Positions 20,456 to 33,975 of a stretch of DNA of 64,000 nucleotides are shown here, piece by piece. The DNA comes from Ulota crispa (Eukaryota; Streptophyta; Bryopsida; Orthotrichales; Orthotrichaceae): positions 12,640,409 to 12,704,408 of the forward strand of contig OY987250.1 in NCBI GenBank assembly GCA_963920765.1, in the 5' to 3' direction. The position numbers and the translations under genes are program-made. Numbering within the stretch: the first letter of the stretch is position 1; each line of letters opens with the position of its first letter. The notes beneath the pieces were generated by a model. The model ran no database searches. It saw only the letters and a list, made by a program, of their open reading frames with translations, and was not told the DNA's origin.

Positions 20456-23400
20456 CTATGATGGAGCGCCCAAGTAGGAAGAGAGCCTCAACAAATCGCT
20501 GAACACCCCGGCGGCAGTGACTTCCGCGCCAGCTCCAGGGCCCCTCACAATCAAACGCTGTTGCTTCGAGTATCTCGAGGACGTGAAGGCGATGATGTTG
20601 TCAGTGCCGGAAAGTTGAGCAAAAGGATCTGATTTTGGAAGTTCGACCAGTTTCACTGCTCCGACGTTGGCTTCCACGTCCACTATCCCTAAAAATCGCA
20701 GCACCTGTGCAACCAATAGCCAACAGCCTCAAGTCAAAGCAGGAACCTAAGCACATGCAAAACTACCCTTGCAATCACATATAGTAGAAGAGGAAAAAAA
20801 AACAGCCAGTTGGGGTATGACATACATGCGTCATTCCAAACAGATTTTGCGGCATTTCCATTCACGTATGTGCTATTCTTGTAGGAAAACTGGAAAATTT
20901 TGATTTTATCCAAAATAAGTTAAAGATGGAAGATTCGTTGAATTCTACTAATGGAGTATTTGAAAAATCCAAAATGCATAATCCTTCACTTTATGATCAA
21001 ACAACGCCAATACATTGATCCGTTTTTGAAGAAATTATATCCACTCTTTCATGAAGATAGGATGTTCAAAACAACCCATGCTCATTGAGTTGCCATTATA
21101 CATAATTTAGATATTACTCCATGTTAAAATGGTGCCTTTATCAAGTAACAACCCAATCACATAATAAGATGGAAGTAGTTTTTGTTACGGTGTGGAGTCA
21201 AGGGCTTTTGATTACAATGCACTGAGCTACTCACCTTTCCTGATGCCTCAGCATCTTTCCTCCGGGCTTCAATCTCGGCGTCAAAACTGGGAAGCTCGTC
21301 CAGAAACTCGTCAACAGAGTCAAGTGCCTGATGAGCAAGTTGAGAGGTGGGATTAGCCGATGCTAGATAATCTTTGGAGGAACTTTGACTAATGACTAGT
21401 ATGGTTGTGTGTCTGCCACAATGTATTGGCCCAACCTGTGGTGAATCCCTTTCTTTTAGTAACACACCACATGCCAGTATTCCTAATAATTTTTGACGGC
21501 TTTTGAATGGGAAAAGCTTTGAATCTTGATCTCTCATGGTCAGTACGTCCAAATCGAGTAAAAACAAGTGTGCACACCTCTCCTCGTCAAGAGCTTTCAA
21601 GCAGTACGTCACAGCACATCTCAACGTGGTAAATAGAATGAACTTAAACAAAAAGAAAAAGAAGCACAGTAAACAAACCACTGGCCTGAATAGATTTCAA
21701 TTATATGATTTAATAGGCTGCGTAAAAACTAGGTACCTGAAGAGACTCTGGAAGCAACTTGTCTATTTCAATGTCATTAAGCTCCAACTGTAATCCACAT
21801 TCCCGAGCCAGGATGATGACCTGATCGAGATAATCACACAGCATCATGTGATGATTAAAATTCCTTCAAACAACTCAAATTTTGAACTAGTACTCAATAC
21901 TAAAGACACATTCACAACACTTCTTGCACAAATAAGCCTTGATACAACATTAAAACCTGAATGTTCGAAGTGTGCAACATTATAGGTTCATGACTTTCAT
22001 ACCTTGCGGGCAACGTCCATACCAGAGAGATCATCTCTAGGATCAGGTTCAGTGTAACCAGCAGCCTTTGCCTCCGTGACAATTTGACTGAACGTCTTCT
22101 CTCCATTGAAGCTATTAAATATGTAGCTCAATGTACCGCTGCACCAAAATGACAACATTTTAAAAAATACTGCACAATCAACTTAATGTCTTAGAATCTA
22201 TCTAAGCCATGTTCAGTGACAAGGCGCTTCTCAATGGAGTTTGACAAGTCTCGTCACACGAATCAGACAAATTAACACCAAAAGGTTTGTTGCAGAAAAT
22301 TGGATAATTTAGTGCCAAGGGAGCTCTTCCTGACCTGAAAATACCCTCCACTTTTACAATCTTGTCACCAGTTTCAAGAAGTCCACGCAAGGTGCTTATA
22401 ATAGGCAGGCCGGCTCCAACAGTGGCCTCGTAGAAATAGTGTATGTACGACTGGCGCTGGAGATCTTTCAACAGAGAATACTGAAAAATCGACCAAGTAC
22501 ACAGATATTAATCTCAGGTTGCTACAACTACAAAACTGATTCACGACCGACAGGAGGACCGGAAAAAGTCAAATAGAATGCCACATTTTCAGACTAACGA
22601 TACCAAGACTGAAGCAATTTCTTGAAGAGAAAACTGTAAACAGTCATCAACTAAATTAAATATGCAAGAGAAGAACAGAAGAAGAAGGAGCTGCACCTGG
22701 TCAAATGGCCCTGAATTGGCCTTTTTGTTTGGGGTGATAATGTGGATGCCCTTATCTACCCACTCGTAGTACTTTTCAGCAACAAGTGCACTAGCGGTGC
22801 AGTCTATAATTACAGAATTCGGTAAAGAGTGACTTAGCATATGTGTTGTGAATTTCGTCATGTCTGCTGAAACTCCTTTCGTTTCAATCAGATCCCTCCA
22901 TTTCGACAAGTCTACACCCCTGCAAAACAGGATAAGTACTAATGTAAAAGGCAATCCAAATTGGTTTAACAAAAGTTTGGCGGAGCATCTGATAGAAGCA
23001 GGCCCACTTATGCTGTTCTGCAGTTTTGGCATCAGCAATGCAGAGCGGCCAACATATCTTAACCAATACAAGTTCAGGCCATAAACAGACAGTACAGTTT
23101 GGAAGTTAGCCGCTTGTAGTAAATTCCAATACATATTACTATTATTCAAAGTGTAGGGTAGGACTTCGTTCTAGGGTTGCATTTTGTTAGCTTCCTAAAA
23201 GATGTATTCAAACCCTACGCATATGAACGATTTGGGCACTTAAAAAGTAAGGTAGTGTGCGGCTTGACAGAACTACGAACGGATTTCTTCACAGTATGCG
23301 AAATTAGATTGAACAAGTGTAGTTTTACTTACGATTCATCTAAGTACATGGTCTTTGAGCCCGTGATACCCATCACGCGCAAGTCGATGTTAAAATTCTC

Positions 23401-26400
23401 CTTCAATGCCGCCGCCTGATTCCATTCAGAGCAACCAAGCAATACATGATAATGAGAGAAAGTTTAAATCATGATAAACAAGAGTCGGCTGCAACAGCGT
23501 GTTATAAACTTATCGAAGAGATAATTATACCGACCTGATCGTTGAATTGGTCAAGAAGAGTCTTTCCGATAAGACCAGGCCCAACGAGCCCAACAGCTAA
23601 AGGGGTTTTCGAAAGATAAAATCGTGAATGCACAGCCTTGAGGGCCCTGATAGAATCATCCTGATCCACCACCACTGTAATATTGTACTCGGAGCATCCC
23701 TGTGCAATTGCCCTCACATTGATGTTCGCCTGAAACATGCACACAAATCACGTCCCTGAGAGAAGTGAATGGAGGAATAAAACCCACCAATTCAAAGACA
23801 TGCCAGAAATCCGACACCAGCAAGGCTTACAGAAGCTAAACAACCAGTCGCATGAAAATTTTCGTACTTACCAATCTAATTGATCATAGGACAGCATATG
23901 AAACTTCATTTAAGTATTGTTACATACCTTAGCAAGCGCAGTAAATAGAGTTGCACTAACTCCAGGTGTGCTGGCCATTCGTTGCCCAACTGCTGCAAGT
24001 ATACAACAATTGCTTACAACTTCCACCTGTGCCACAACCACAACCCCAACGTAATTTTTGTTCAAATTCAGATACAATTAGCTAAAACTCAACATTTGAA
24101 ATACAATCCCATTTATCCACAAATGTGCTAACTATCATACGAAAGGAGATTTATACCTTTGATAAGCGTCCAGCATCTAGATCTCTCCGGAACTTCTTCT
24201 CTAACGCTCGACGAACTGTGCCCGCTTCTTTCTCCGGAACTGCAAAGCAAACTGAGTGTTCGCTGCTGGCCTGTGAAAAAGTAAGGAATATTATAACATA
24301 AAATGCAGGAAAAATCCTCATCCATTACGGCCACTTTCTAGGTTACACAAGTCAAAGCAACAAGCTTAAGACAATAAGACACTTTATACCTTGATTAGTG
24401 CAAAAATCCTTTGCTTTGCTCAATATCCGAATAACAAGGGTGACCATGAAGGTGGCGTTCATATGGCTCCTATGTGGCATGCATATTTTTTTTGAGATAA
24501 CAAGGTTTCAAGCTGTCTCTTTGAAATGAGCTGGACAATTCTTGCCTCAAATGCGTCATGAGGTGTCATAAATAAAATGGATTACTTTAAGCTTCTTATT
24601 TCACCCCTAATTGCACATGATGTTGGATCAAATTTTAGAATTCATGCTTCCATTTGAGCAATCTAGAAGTAGGTCCCATTCTACATAAAACCAGTGACTT
24701 CTCGACATCAAATATTACATGCTGAATTATTCAGCGCTGGCTCACCAACAATATATGTGTTCAAGACAAGAGAAAGGTCGCACCTGTGATATCATCACCA
24801 CATTGGCACCTACGCCTTTGACCGTGTCAAAAATATCACTTGCCGTTCCGGGAACTCCTGCCATGCCTGTTCTGCAGCATCACAGTTTGCATTTTTGTAC
24901 CAGAATAAGAACAGTAGCAAAGGAGAACTGACTTGAGGGCAACCACTTGTTATGAATTTCTACAGAAACTATTCGCAGTCCGCTCATTCAAACACGCATA
25001 ACACTCGGAAGGTTTACGTGGTCATGTGACAAACAGAGTTTTAACAATTCATAGATTCATGCTGTGAAATATAAATGTAGTATCCCTAATAATTCAAAAC
25101 CGAGTGTTAACAATTTGTCATGTACCCCTCCACGTTCACAAGAGCGATGTTGTCTATAGTCGCAAATCCTTTAACAAGGTCAGCTGAAGGGTGAGATCCG
25201 GCCAGTTTCAAGTTCGGAGATCTTCCAATTTCTGTCCCTGGAGCGGCAACATTAAAAACGTTGCGTATGATTATAGGGATATCGTGCCTCATTACAGGTA
25301 TTGTTGTCCGTGGATGAAGTACATTTGCCCCGAAATATGACTGCCAAAACCAATATACTAAGTTACATGCAATACACAGGATCACTACTCCAAAAACCAA
25401 AATCAGATTACGAAACTAACCCTCAGAGACAGTGCAACATTTCCCAAGAGGAAAAGACTTCAATTAACATAAACGATATTGCTAAGATAAAGCGTCTAGA
25501 GTACTAAAATTTATTGTTAAAAATCACACCCACCATCTCCCAGGCTTCCTGATAAGACAAGTTTTGAAGAACCACTGCTTCGCTGACTGCATGCACAAGG
25601 AGAAAGTATTAGACACCCTGAAATGCGACCAAAGTTGTTTAAATGACCAAAACTTTGTAGTAGAAACATACTACGTGAAAATGGAGAACTACACTTGGAG
25701 CACCATACCTTTTCTTGGGTCCGCACTGTACACACCATCCACATCGGTCCAAATGGTGACCTTAGAGGCCTGCAGTAGTGCTCCCATAATGGCTGCGGAC
25801 AAATCACTGCCATCTCGTTTCAAGGTTGTGGGGATGTTGTCCGGGGTGCTTGCAATGAAACCGGTCACAATGACAGTGTCTGATGGAAACCGTGCATACC
25901 ACTTGTCCAGCTTCTCTTCAGAGGCTTCATAATCAGGGTCAACTTGTTGCCTTCCAGTAGGAGTAACCACTAGCACGTCTCTAGCATCCATCCAGACACA
26001 CGGCAAACCCCTCTGCAATCCACACACCATTCCTTGAAAACTTGTACGTACTCACAATTATCCCAACAAATTTCATTCTACAATCTGGATATGATGGCGA
26101 TACTTCTATCAGAAAATCAGCAATACTCCAGTCTGAGCCTATGGTCCCTCGGTATAAAAGAACACATAGCACCCAATTTATTGTCAATCTAGAGCCTCGA
26201 TTAACCCCTCTTGACATCAAACTGAAAATTTCTACGGTTCAAAATCCAACTTCAACTAGCCATAACTTTTTCATATCCAAGATCCAAATGTACTAATTCC
26301 AGTTTCAGATAAAAGCTTATCAAGTCTAATTTCATCTCCATTTCATAAATTCAAAAAGAAAGTAAACACTAAATGATGAATTACATCTGGAAGCCACAAG

Positions 26401-29400
26401 CCGTCAAGGTGAAATTAGGCTTGAAGGAAATAGCTAACGATGGTTTAAATATAAAAAGCGCCTTTTTAATCCCCCTTGCATCTAATAAAAAAACATAAAT
26501 TCATGGAAAACAATCTTTTATTTTTCCCAGATTGTCTTCAGTCTATTATTTAAATTCGTTGACAAAATCAACTGAAGATTTGTTTACTCGTAGAAAGCAT
26601 ATGACTCTATGTAGTAAAAATATAAAATACAAACTTAGAAGGACTTAAAAGGTCAAGTTGCACTTGGAAACGATTTTTTGTCAATGTCAAAACAAGTTGG
26701 AAAGTTTAAGGGTTAAGCCCTTGCTCATACCTTTCGAACAGCCGCGGCAAGCAACTGTGCAGACCACAACTCACCATGCCCCACTACCCAATCTTCAAAG
26801 GTCTCGGTCGCATGACCAGCTGCATTCCGTATTAATGTGATGTCAGGAAGACAAAACCTTACAGTTACTTGCACAACCTCGTTTACAAAGCCATAATGAA
26901 GGAGAAAAAAGGAAGACATAATCATAGTTGGAACTAAAAATCGACAGGACTTATAGTACAACTCTAAGGAATAGTGCGTCCTCCTTTTGACCCTGACTTG
27001 AAACAAATACACACAATAGAATTGACAATAGTTTCCCAGTATTTGACACTGGAGAAGAAGCAACCGATAGTAACCATTAAATAGGTCAAATGTATTTTAT
27101 CAATGCTGAACGTGCTAAAAAAATTGGTCCTAAATTTCATCTCAAAATCGCAAAAATGGAACCAAAATATTAACGTGAGTAGGAAGCAAACTCAATGTTA
27201 AGAGATTAAGTGCAACTATAAGTTGACCTCATCCCAAAAAAGCACAAAATTAGACAAGAATCTAAACGAAATCAAGGAACAGAACTAGCATGCATTAAAG
27301 GTGGGGGGCAAAAAGAAAAGCAACACGTCATTACTTGCAGGATAAGGATAAATGTATTTTTGCACTTAGCATTAGGAGTGATGTTAGCAAAGCAAATATA
27401 ATCCACGGGTGTGCCTAAATTCATTCCTGCAACTCTTGGTAATACCACTCTTAACATCAAATGTGAACTTGTCCTAACTCTAGTAACTAATTTGCTAAAG
27501 AGACAGGGTTCATGATGTACCGATACAAATAGCCCGAAGCATAGCTCGAAGGTTGAGAATGTCAGCTTCCAAAGCACCAAGGAATTCCTTGAGATCATCT
27601 CCGTCCTTAAGGAGATTCACAGCCGTTTCCCTGTGCTTCGCATGAACTATATCCAAGGCAGCAATGTAAGACTCATCACGGGCCTGGGCTTTCCGCAGCA
27701 AATCATACATCATGTCCGTGACCTTGGACATGGCTGACACCACTGCCAACTTGCGTTCTGAAGACTCCTCCACAATGATCTTCGCCACATTTTGAATGCG
27801 CTCGGATGTGCCGACACAAGTCCCTCCGAACTTGTGAACAGCCCATGAGGCTCCTCGAGGAAGAACTTGTTCCTGCTGTTCCTCCACTAAACCAATGCCT
27901 GCAGATCAACTCTCTTACCAACGTAAGCCAAAATTATAATCTCTGAAAATACTTACTTTTATAGAATTGATCAGATATTTCAAGGTTCTTGTGAGCAATC
28001 AAAGAAGACTCGAAAACCAATTCAAGTTCAAATGTCCAGGTGATTCACATTCTCAAAATCAGAATGTACTCATTGTGCAAGATTTTGAAGTATTGCATTT
28101 AGGTAGGTATCACAATCACGCATGGCAACCTTTGAAGTTTATAATCACAACATAATTAGCTCAAGTTTGAATAATTCTAGATCAAATCGTTGTTTAGCAA
28201 TATAATGGATCAAAGTTTAGACAACCATCACGCCGTCAATAGAGCAGATCAACTATAAAGCTCTTGAAAATATAATGCTTAACAGCAACAACAATTGATG
28301 AAAAAACACATGAAATCCGCCATAAAACGTTCAAAACACACCAGAAAACGAAAGTCGTCTCTTAAAATGACCATTGAAGGGAAATTTGACTGAAAACCTC
28401 TTCATTCTAACAAGGATCGACAAATAATCTAGATTTAAATAAATATTGAAGGACATAGTCTAGATTTAATAACGTAGTTTCGAATGAGTAGAATTAAGAT
28501 TAACACGTTAGGTAAGTAGTTTAATTTTGATTAATTAACTTGAATGCAAAGCATCTACTGTACTAGAGAAAAATGGCGGTAGCAAACCTGTAACAGCCGC
28601 TGCTCGAATTCTCGTACTCCTTTCCCTCCGACATTGCAAGCTGCAACACAACACACACTCTTATAATCTAAAACAAATACTCAATACGAGCAATCCACAC
28701 TCTCCAATGAGATCAAAAAAATCACGAAAACTTTAAAGAATCTCAGAAACAGACACCAGATGCTTAGTGCGAGAGGCATTTTTGCTCTCTTTCACGCAGA
28801 ACAAATACAATCTCGTAGAATCACTCAAAAATCAAAAACAAAAGCAAGGATCGGACAAATGAGAATTATTACTAACGAAGCAATTTCAATCACGCACATA
28901 ATAGTTTACTCTCTTAAATTCATAATTATAACTTTAAAAGTCAAATTTGAACGCAGAAGAGCGCCAGATACCGGAAACCTAATGATTTCACACTGAAAGT
29001 GCAGTATCGTTGAATCAATGAAGATAGACAACAAATAATAGGATCGAGTATCTGAAATTAAGCGCTTACTAAGACAAATTTCGTTTTCCAGAAATCTCCG
29101 GACGTTCACGGATGAGAGAAGAGAAGGAATTCTTGAAATGAAACTCTCATGAGGAGAAGATTTGTAATCTGCTTACTTGCAGTGAGCGGGACGGGGCAAG
29201 CGCGTGAAGGAGCCAGAACTGGAGGCAGCTTACTAACGACGCAATTTCAGACACGCACATAAGAGTTTACTCTCTTAAACTCACATTGAAATTCTGATGT
29301 AAAATTTGAACGTAGAAGGACGCCAGGTACCGGAAACCTAATGATTTTCCGTTTCACACGCTGAAAGTGCAGTATCGTTGAATTGACAACAAATAATAGG

Positions 29401-29693
29401 ATCGAGTATCTGAAATAAGGCGCTTACGAATAAATATTTTGTTTTTCTGGAAAGCTCGGGAGGTTCACGGATGAGTGACGAGAAGGAATTCTTAAAATGA
29501 AACTGTTATGAGAAGAGTTGGAATCTGCTTACTTGCAGTGAGCGGGACGGGGTAAGCGCGTGAAGGAGCCAGAACTGGAGGCAGCTAGAGATTGGATGTT
29601 TTGCTTGAGGGAGGGGAGATGCGACGACGATGAGAGTCTCGGTTGTGAAGAGGAGAGCGAGAACGAGAGCGCCATCGCCATCGCCATCGCCAT
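20456..29693 (-). CDS. AKHSDH: Bifunctional aspartokinase-homoserine dehydrogenase, plastid-type, 18 exons, 920 aa
   Basis: Catalyses the first and third steps of the aspartate pathway (aspartate to aspartyl phosphate; aspartate semialdehyde to homoserine) for Thr, Met and Ile. Exons in gene order: 29693-29533, 28640-28588, 27898-27521, 26819-26731, 26012-25709, 25586-25534, 25340-25126, 24871-24784, 24270-24157, 24026-23928, 23729-23535, 23415-23333, 22919-22697, 22480-22335, 22138-22003, 21820-21737, 21327-21235, 20704-20456; all join in phase. Residues 1 to about 75 form a Ser/Arg-rich transit peptide. The kinase domain begins with KFGG at 94-97 and holds LKRDGSD and TDVDGVYSADPRK. A tandem ACT-type regulatory region lies at about 400-555 (GVPGTASDIF; GVSATLF, ANINVRAIAQGCS). 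The dehydrogenase follows with NADP loop GPGLIG at 568-573, TPNKKANSGPFDQ, and [16 protein letters not shown] with catalytic Asp/Lys at about 775/779. No break was seen and length matches plant homologues (about 911-920 aa). Confidence 0.96.
28870..29230. repeat. Tandem duplication, left copy (AK-HSDH intron 1)
   Basis: A 361-bp copy of the segment at 29231-29586. On the minus strand it begins with the last 54 bp or so of exon 1, including a second GTAAGC splice donor, and continues with the first part of intron 1. Anchors shared with the right copy: ACCGGAAACCTAATGATTT, GAAAGTGCAGTATCGTTGAA, ACAAATAATAGGATCGAGTA. Confidence 0.85.
29231..29586. repeat. Tandem duplication, right copy (AK-HSDH exon 1 / intron 1)
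   Basis: A 356-bp partner of 28870-29230, covering the real exon 1 tail (29533-29586), its donor and the start of intron 1. The two copies differ by scattered substitutions and small indels in the intron, but the exon-derived 50 bp are nearly identical. Confidence 0.85.
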
Positions 29694-29710
29694 GGCTGCC
29701 AGTTGCGCCA

Positions 29711-29719
29711 AAACCCTAA
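29711..29719 (+). promoter_or_regulatory. Telo-box-like AAACCCTAA near AK-HSDH start
   Basis: Motif 18 bp upstream of the AK-HSDH start codon, on the strand opposite the gene. The strand and closeness to the ATG make a regulatory role uncertain. Confidence 0.3.
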
Positions 29720-30188
29720 TTGGGACTGTGATCCCCCTAAGGGTTTAAGTTTGTGGACTACTCCTGGGCGGCGACTTATGGACGGCCCTCTGATAGTTAT
29801 CCACCGTTCCCATCAGTATTTAAGTTGGAATTTTGTGTTTGGTGCTAATTTAGCGACTGCCTTTTTTTTTGAGTGCAAATCTAGCTTCTTTCATTTATTT
29901 TTTGGTGAAGTTCATACGTAATCTCCAACTTCTTAGTGCAAAAAGACATCTAAAGCAAATGATTGTGGCATGACATGTGGGAAAAAGGGGGTGAAAACAA
30001 TCCCTTCATTGGTGCATTCTGGCAAATTCTAGCAAATTTTGGCAAATCACACTCAATTTTTTCACTAGCTTTGGTGTTGATTTCAGGCTCCTCAATTTTT
30101 TGTAGCTTTTTAGCAATTTATAGCTTTCTAGCAATTTATAGCTCAAAACAAAAACACTAGTTCCCATCTTCTTGTTCTCTCACCTATA
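29720..30188. other. AK-HSDH upstream region
   Basis: Probable promoter of the minus-strand AK-HSDH gene. No TATA box was assigned. About 30020-30150 holds short repeats of AGCAATTTATAGCT and GGCAAATTCTAGC type. Confidence 0.35.
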
Positions 30189-30587
30189 AGGTAGCTACAC
30201 CCATAAGAGTGTAACTACGGGTTTTGGAGTAGGAAAATCAATTGATGAAGTTTGAAAATTTTATTGTAAGTTAGCAAGAGGAAACTACAAATATTGGCAT
30301 CAATTTCAAAGTTCCAATTGCAAGCATTTGTTCACAAAGATTTTCCAAAGTCCAAAATCACTAAAATTGCATAGTAGTGTGTAGGAGATGCTAAAAACAA
30401 TGCAATAGGGTACTCAAAACCATCATGCAAGTCACCTACAACCATAACTTTGTCACCCACAACCATCAATTTGTCACCCAAAACCATCATTGAAGTACCC
30501 ATAACCAACTTTTTTTTTGCATTTATTGGTCACTGCAGGAATAGGCAATGCCCATGGATACATTGACGCTTATGGGTGTTGCTATCT
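30189..30587. mobile_element. TA-target MITE, family A copy 2 (long form)
   Basis: A 399-bp noncoding element flanked by TA on both sides. Ends AGGTAGCTACACCCATAAG and CTTATGGGTGTTGCTATCT. Compared with the short form it carries an extra block of repeated CACCCAYAACCATCA motifs. Confidence 0.8.
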
Positions 30588-30611
30588 TAATACTCAATAG
30601 GGAATTGATAC

Positions 30612-30925
30612 CAGGGCTCTTTTTTTTGGCTTTCTAGTGCCAGATTGCACCCAAAAAAAAAGTTTGGCTAAAAAATGTAAAAAAATGCCAAAAAACTTGG
30701 ATAAAATTCCCAAAAAGCTTCAAATTAAAAAATATAATATATATAAAATATAAAAAAACCTTGATGAAATTGCCAAATTGTGGGTGAAAACCAAATTATA
30801 GACGTGTAACATGTACTAATGTGATATTTTCTATCCAATATGTGGATGAATGTTGAAATTTAGAGCACCACTATAACTTTTTGAATGGCCACTTTTGCAC
30901 TTCTTAAAAAATGAAAAAAATATTC
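30612..30925. mobile_element. hAT-like MITE, family E copy 1
   Basis: The reverse-orientation partner of the element at 56255-56541. Shared landmarks are GCCAGATTGCACC, the Trp-like TTGGCTAAAAAATGT run, GACGTGTAACATGTACTAATG, TATCCAATATGTGGATGAA and AGCACCACTATAAC. The right end abuts the MITE starting at 30929. Confidence 0.7.
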
Positions 30926-30928
30926 CTC

Positions 30929-31337
30929 ATTGATACATGTACCACCCCCTTCTTGACTATCCTACCACACCCTACTATATATGGGCAATATATACAATAT
31001 TAAAATAGGTGTGGACGACAAGAAAAACACCACTAATTTGAAAATACAACTTGACATAGAAGCTTCAACATTGGTTTTGTTTTTAATCTTTAGATCTTGC
31101 TCATAGTATCAGTTAAAAAATCTAAATTAGGTTTGGTTTAATTAACATTTTTAAATTAATACTACGAGCAAATTAAGAGTTGAAAATTAAAAATAAAATT
31201 GTATCTTTTGTGTCACATTGTACTTTCAAATTAGTGATGTTTTTCCCATGGTCCATACCTATTTTAAAATTATAAATATTGACCATATATAATAGTGGTA
31301 GAATAGTCAAGAAGGGGTGGTACATGCATGTATCAAT
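30929..31337. mobile_element. Fold-back MITE, family D
   Basis: A 409-bp noncoding element with long inverted arms: ATTGATACATGTACCACCCC then CTTGACTATCCTACCAC on the left, mirrored at 31290-31337. Inner inverted blocks (ACACCACTAATTTGAAA) give arms of over 100 bp with mismatches. Confidence 0.7.
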
Positions 31338-32301
31338 TCCCTTCTCAATAATGTCTTTTATAGAGTACAATTCATACTCAAGGAATCTTTATTGTGCAAT
31401 ACCATAGATATCCTAGAGGTAGCAAAATGGAGTCTTACACTTTGGCTCCTTTCTCAAATCTTACTTTAAAATGCAATTGAATATTTATTCAACTAGTGAT
31501 TCGTTAAAACTGGGACAAGGCTTAAATTGTCCAAGGGACTAGATTATGTTGTGACAATTAGATCACATTGTGCTGTGTTCTACCTAAATTTTAATTTTAA
31601 TTGCGCTTTTGAAAATCCAAGTAGCAAAAAGATATAAAAAACTGCATCCCAGATAATGAGGATGAAACATCATATCAAAATTTCATTTTAAACCATTTTT
31701 TTTGGGTAGAACATAAAGTTCTCAACATGCCTTTATTCTTGGACGTTTTGTTTTTTTAGACTAATGAAAACAGAGTTAATGATTTTAAAGTTTGCAATGA
31801 AGGCCAAATTCTAAGTTAACATAGCATTTACATGAAGGACGCAATTCACATAAGTTAACTCTATTTTTTTTATTAATTAAACCTTGTGATATCTATCTAC
31901 AAGCGCAAATTCGAAAGAAAGAAACATCATTGTCTAATCCCAATACATTGTTTACAATTGTGTATTTGTGAAATTGACTGTGAAGAGAACAACATTCGGT
32001 ACTTATCGTAAATGAGCCAATGTAACTATGTAAGATTGTTCTTTGTAACCATATAATGATTTTTACACAATTTGTTCTCTAAAAAATATAAATATAAAAT
32101 AGACACACAAATGCTCAGAAGTCATCTTTTCGTTGGCTCCACTTTGAGTTTTATATGGATTAATTTAGAACCTTATTTATGCTTTTAGGACTAAAAATCT
32201 ATTCATTTTTTGAGTTTGGAATTATAAAGGAAGAACAAGATATTTAAATTTAAATAAACATAATTTTTTTACTAGATTACATGCAATTCAAGATGCAACT
32301 A
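31338..32301. other. Gene-free AT-rich spacer
   Basis: No ORF with recognisable similarity and no bounded element seen. Confidence 0.35.
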
Positions 32302-32615
32302 AGGTAGAAGCACCCATAAGCATTAGTTTAAGGGTTTTGAATATTATGAGTGTTAATAAACAACTAGCAAATTATAGAATCCTATTAGCAATAGAAAAAT
32401 AATGAGTTTGCACTTTTGAATGTATTATTTGGATACTGTGAGAGTAAGTTGTGAGTTTTTAAAGAGCAAATTGCCATTGCACCCATAACCAACATTAAGG
32501 TTTCATGTTCACATGTTGTACATCCTTGTAATTACATCTATTTACTTCCACATATTTTCCAAGATTTCAAAGGTGATTGTTATGGGGACACTAACGCTTA
32601 TGGGTGTTCCTACCT
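32302..32615. mobile_element. TA-target MITE, family A copy 3 (short form)
   Basis: A 314-bp noncoding element flanked by TA on both sides. Ends AGGTAGAAGCACCCATAAGC and GCTTATGGGTGTTCCTACCT. The interior is close to copy 1 (18334), including AGCAAATTATAGAATCCTAT and TTGGATACTGTGAGAGTAAG. Confidence 0.8.
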
Positions 32616-33567
32616 TATAACATGTTGCCCATTCAAAATGTCCTCATGTAGATTAAGAAATCAAATAAGATCCTATAGTTGCATGTTAACCAAAGATATC
32701 AAAATCATTGTGATTGTGGAAAACTTTGCTTAGAAAAGAGGAAGAAATGATGTTATGCAAGTCTAGAATATGCAAAGCACAATTTGTAATAAATGAAAAT
32801 AGTTTTTTATTCTTAGTATAATATAAAGATGCTAAAAATTGTTTATGATTGTAAACATTGAAAATTTTGGATATTGGTAATCAAGTCTACTATCATCATA
32901 ATAATATTGAGGTTTTTCCAACCCTAAAACAAACTTCACTAGTGGGTGAGTTTCTTTTCCCATAATCATGATTTCAACCTAAATTAAACACACAAGGCCC
33001 AAAACGTAGTTACAATGATCCAAGACTACTTATATCAAGAACTGTTTTTATTTTATTTTCACAGGCGTCACTCTCACTAGAGAGTATTTTCATTTCTACA
33101 GAAATATTCTTACACATAGTTCTGTACAAAAACTTGTAGGTTATTGCTAAACTTTAGAGAAATCTCTATCATGTTGAATTGCATTATAAGTGGTTATATT
33201 GAGTCGTACAAAACTGAAATTGCATACTAAGCATTGCTCCAATGGTTTTCTAATAATTCAAATTGGGTTCTTGCATCAAATTTCAAGTATGTTGATTATT
33301 GGTAAGTGTTTATTGATTATTGGTAATTATTTGCTAATTATTGAGAAGTCTTTATTAATTATTGGTAAGTATTTGGACCTTCTCACAAATATCCCAAATT
33401 ACACTAGTAAATGGATGTATCTCATCCCCGTGGGCAATGAGGGCCTGAGGGGTTGATAAAGTTACCGTTGTCCCCACATTGTCCCCCCCATATCCAGAAA
33501 CTTTTCATTTTTGAACATGTGTTTTGAAGAAAGACCTCGATTTGGACCCAAAAAAGGAAAGAAAGTA
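32616..33567. other. Gene-free AT-rich spacer
   Basis: No gene seen. About 33290-33375 is a short array of TTATTGATTATTGGTAAGTA-type units, four or five copies. Confidence 0.4.
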
Positions 33568-33975
33568 AGGGAATTGATATATATGCATACTAGGGGTTTG
33601 CTCTATGTACACGGGGTAAATTTTAGATATTTACCATCAACAAGTTAAATTTGGAAATTTTAAATTCACAACAGAATTTAGAGATCTTAATTTAGCTAAA
33701 ACCACAAAGGAGGATACAATTGAACAATGTCTAGTGAAAAAACTTATTTCTTTTTACATACAAGGGTAAAAGTAATAATTTATCCCCTAGCTAAGCTTTT
33801 ACATTAGGTGTTGTTCAATTGTGTGCTCTCTTTTATGATTCTAGACTAAGTTAGGGTCTCTAAACTCTAATGTGAATTTATATTTTCCAAATTCATTTGT
33901 TGATGATAAATATCTAAATTTTACCCCCTGGTTCACATATAACAAACTCAGGGTGTGCATATTTTCAAGTCCCTA
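33568..33975. mobile_element. Fold-back MITE, family F
   Basis: A noncoding element of about 408 bp with inverted arms of roughly 170 bp. The outer part has TATGCATACTAGGGGTTTG on the left against CAAACTCAGGGTGTGCATA on the right. Inner pairs are GGGGTAAATTTTAGATATTT / AAATATCTAAATTTTACCCC and ACAATTGAACAA / TTGTTCAATTGT. The target site is not clear. Confidence 0.7.
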
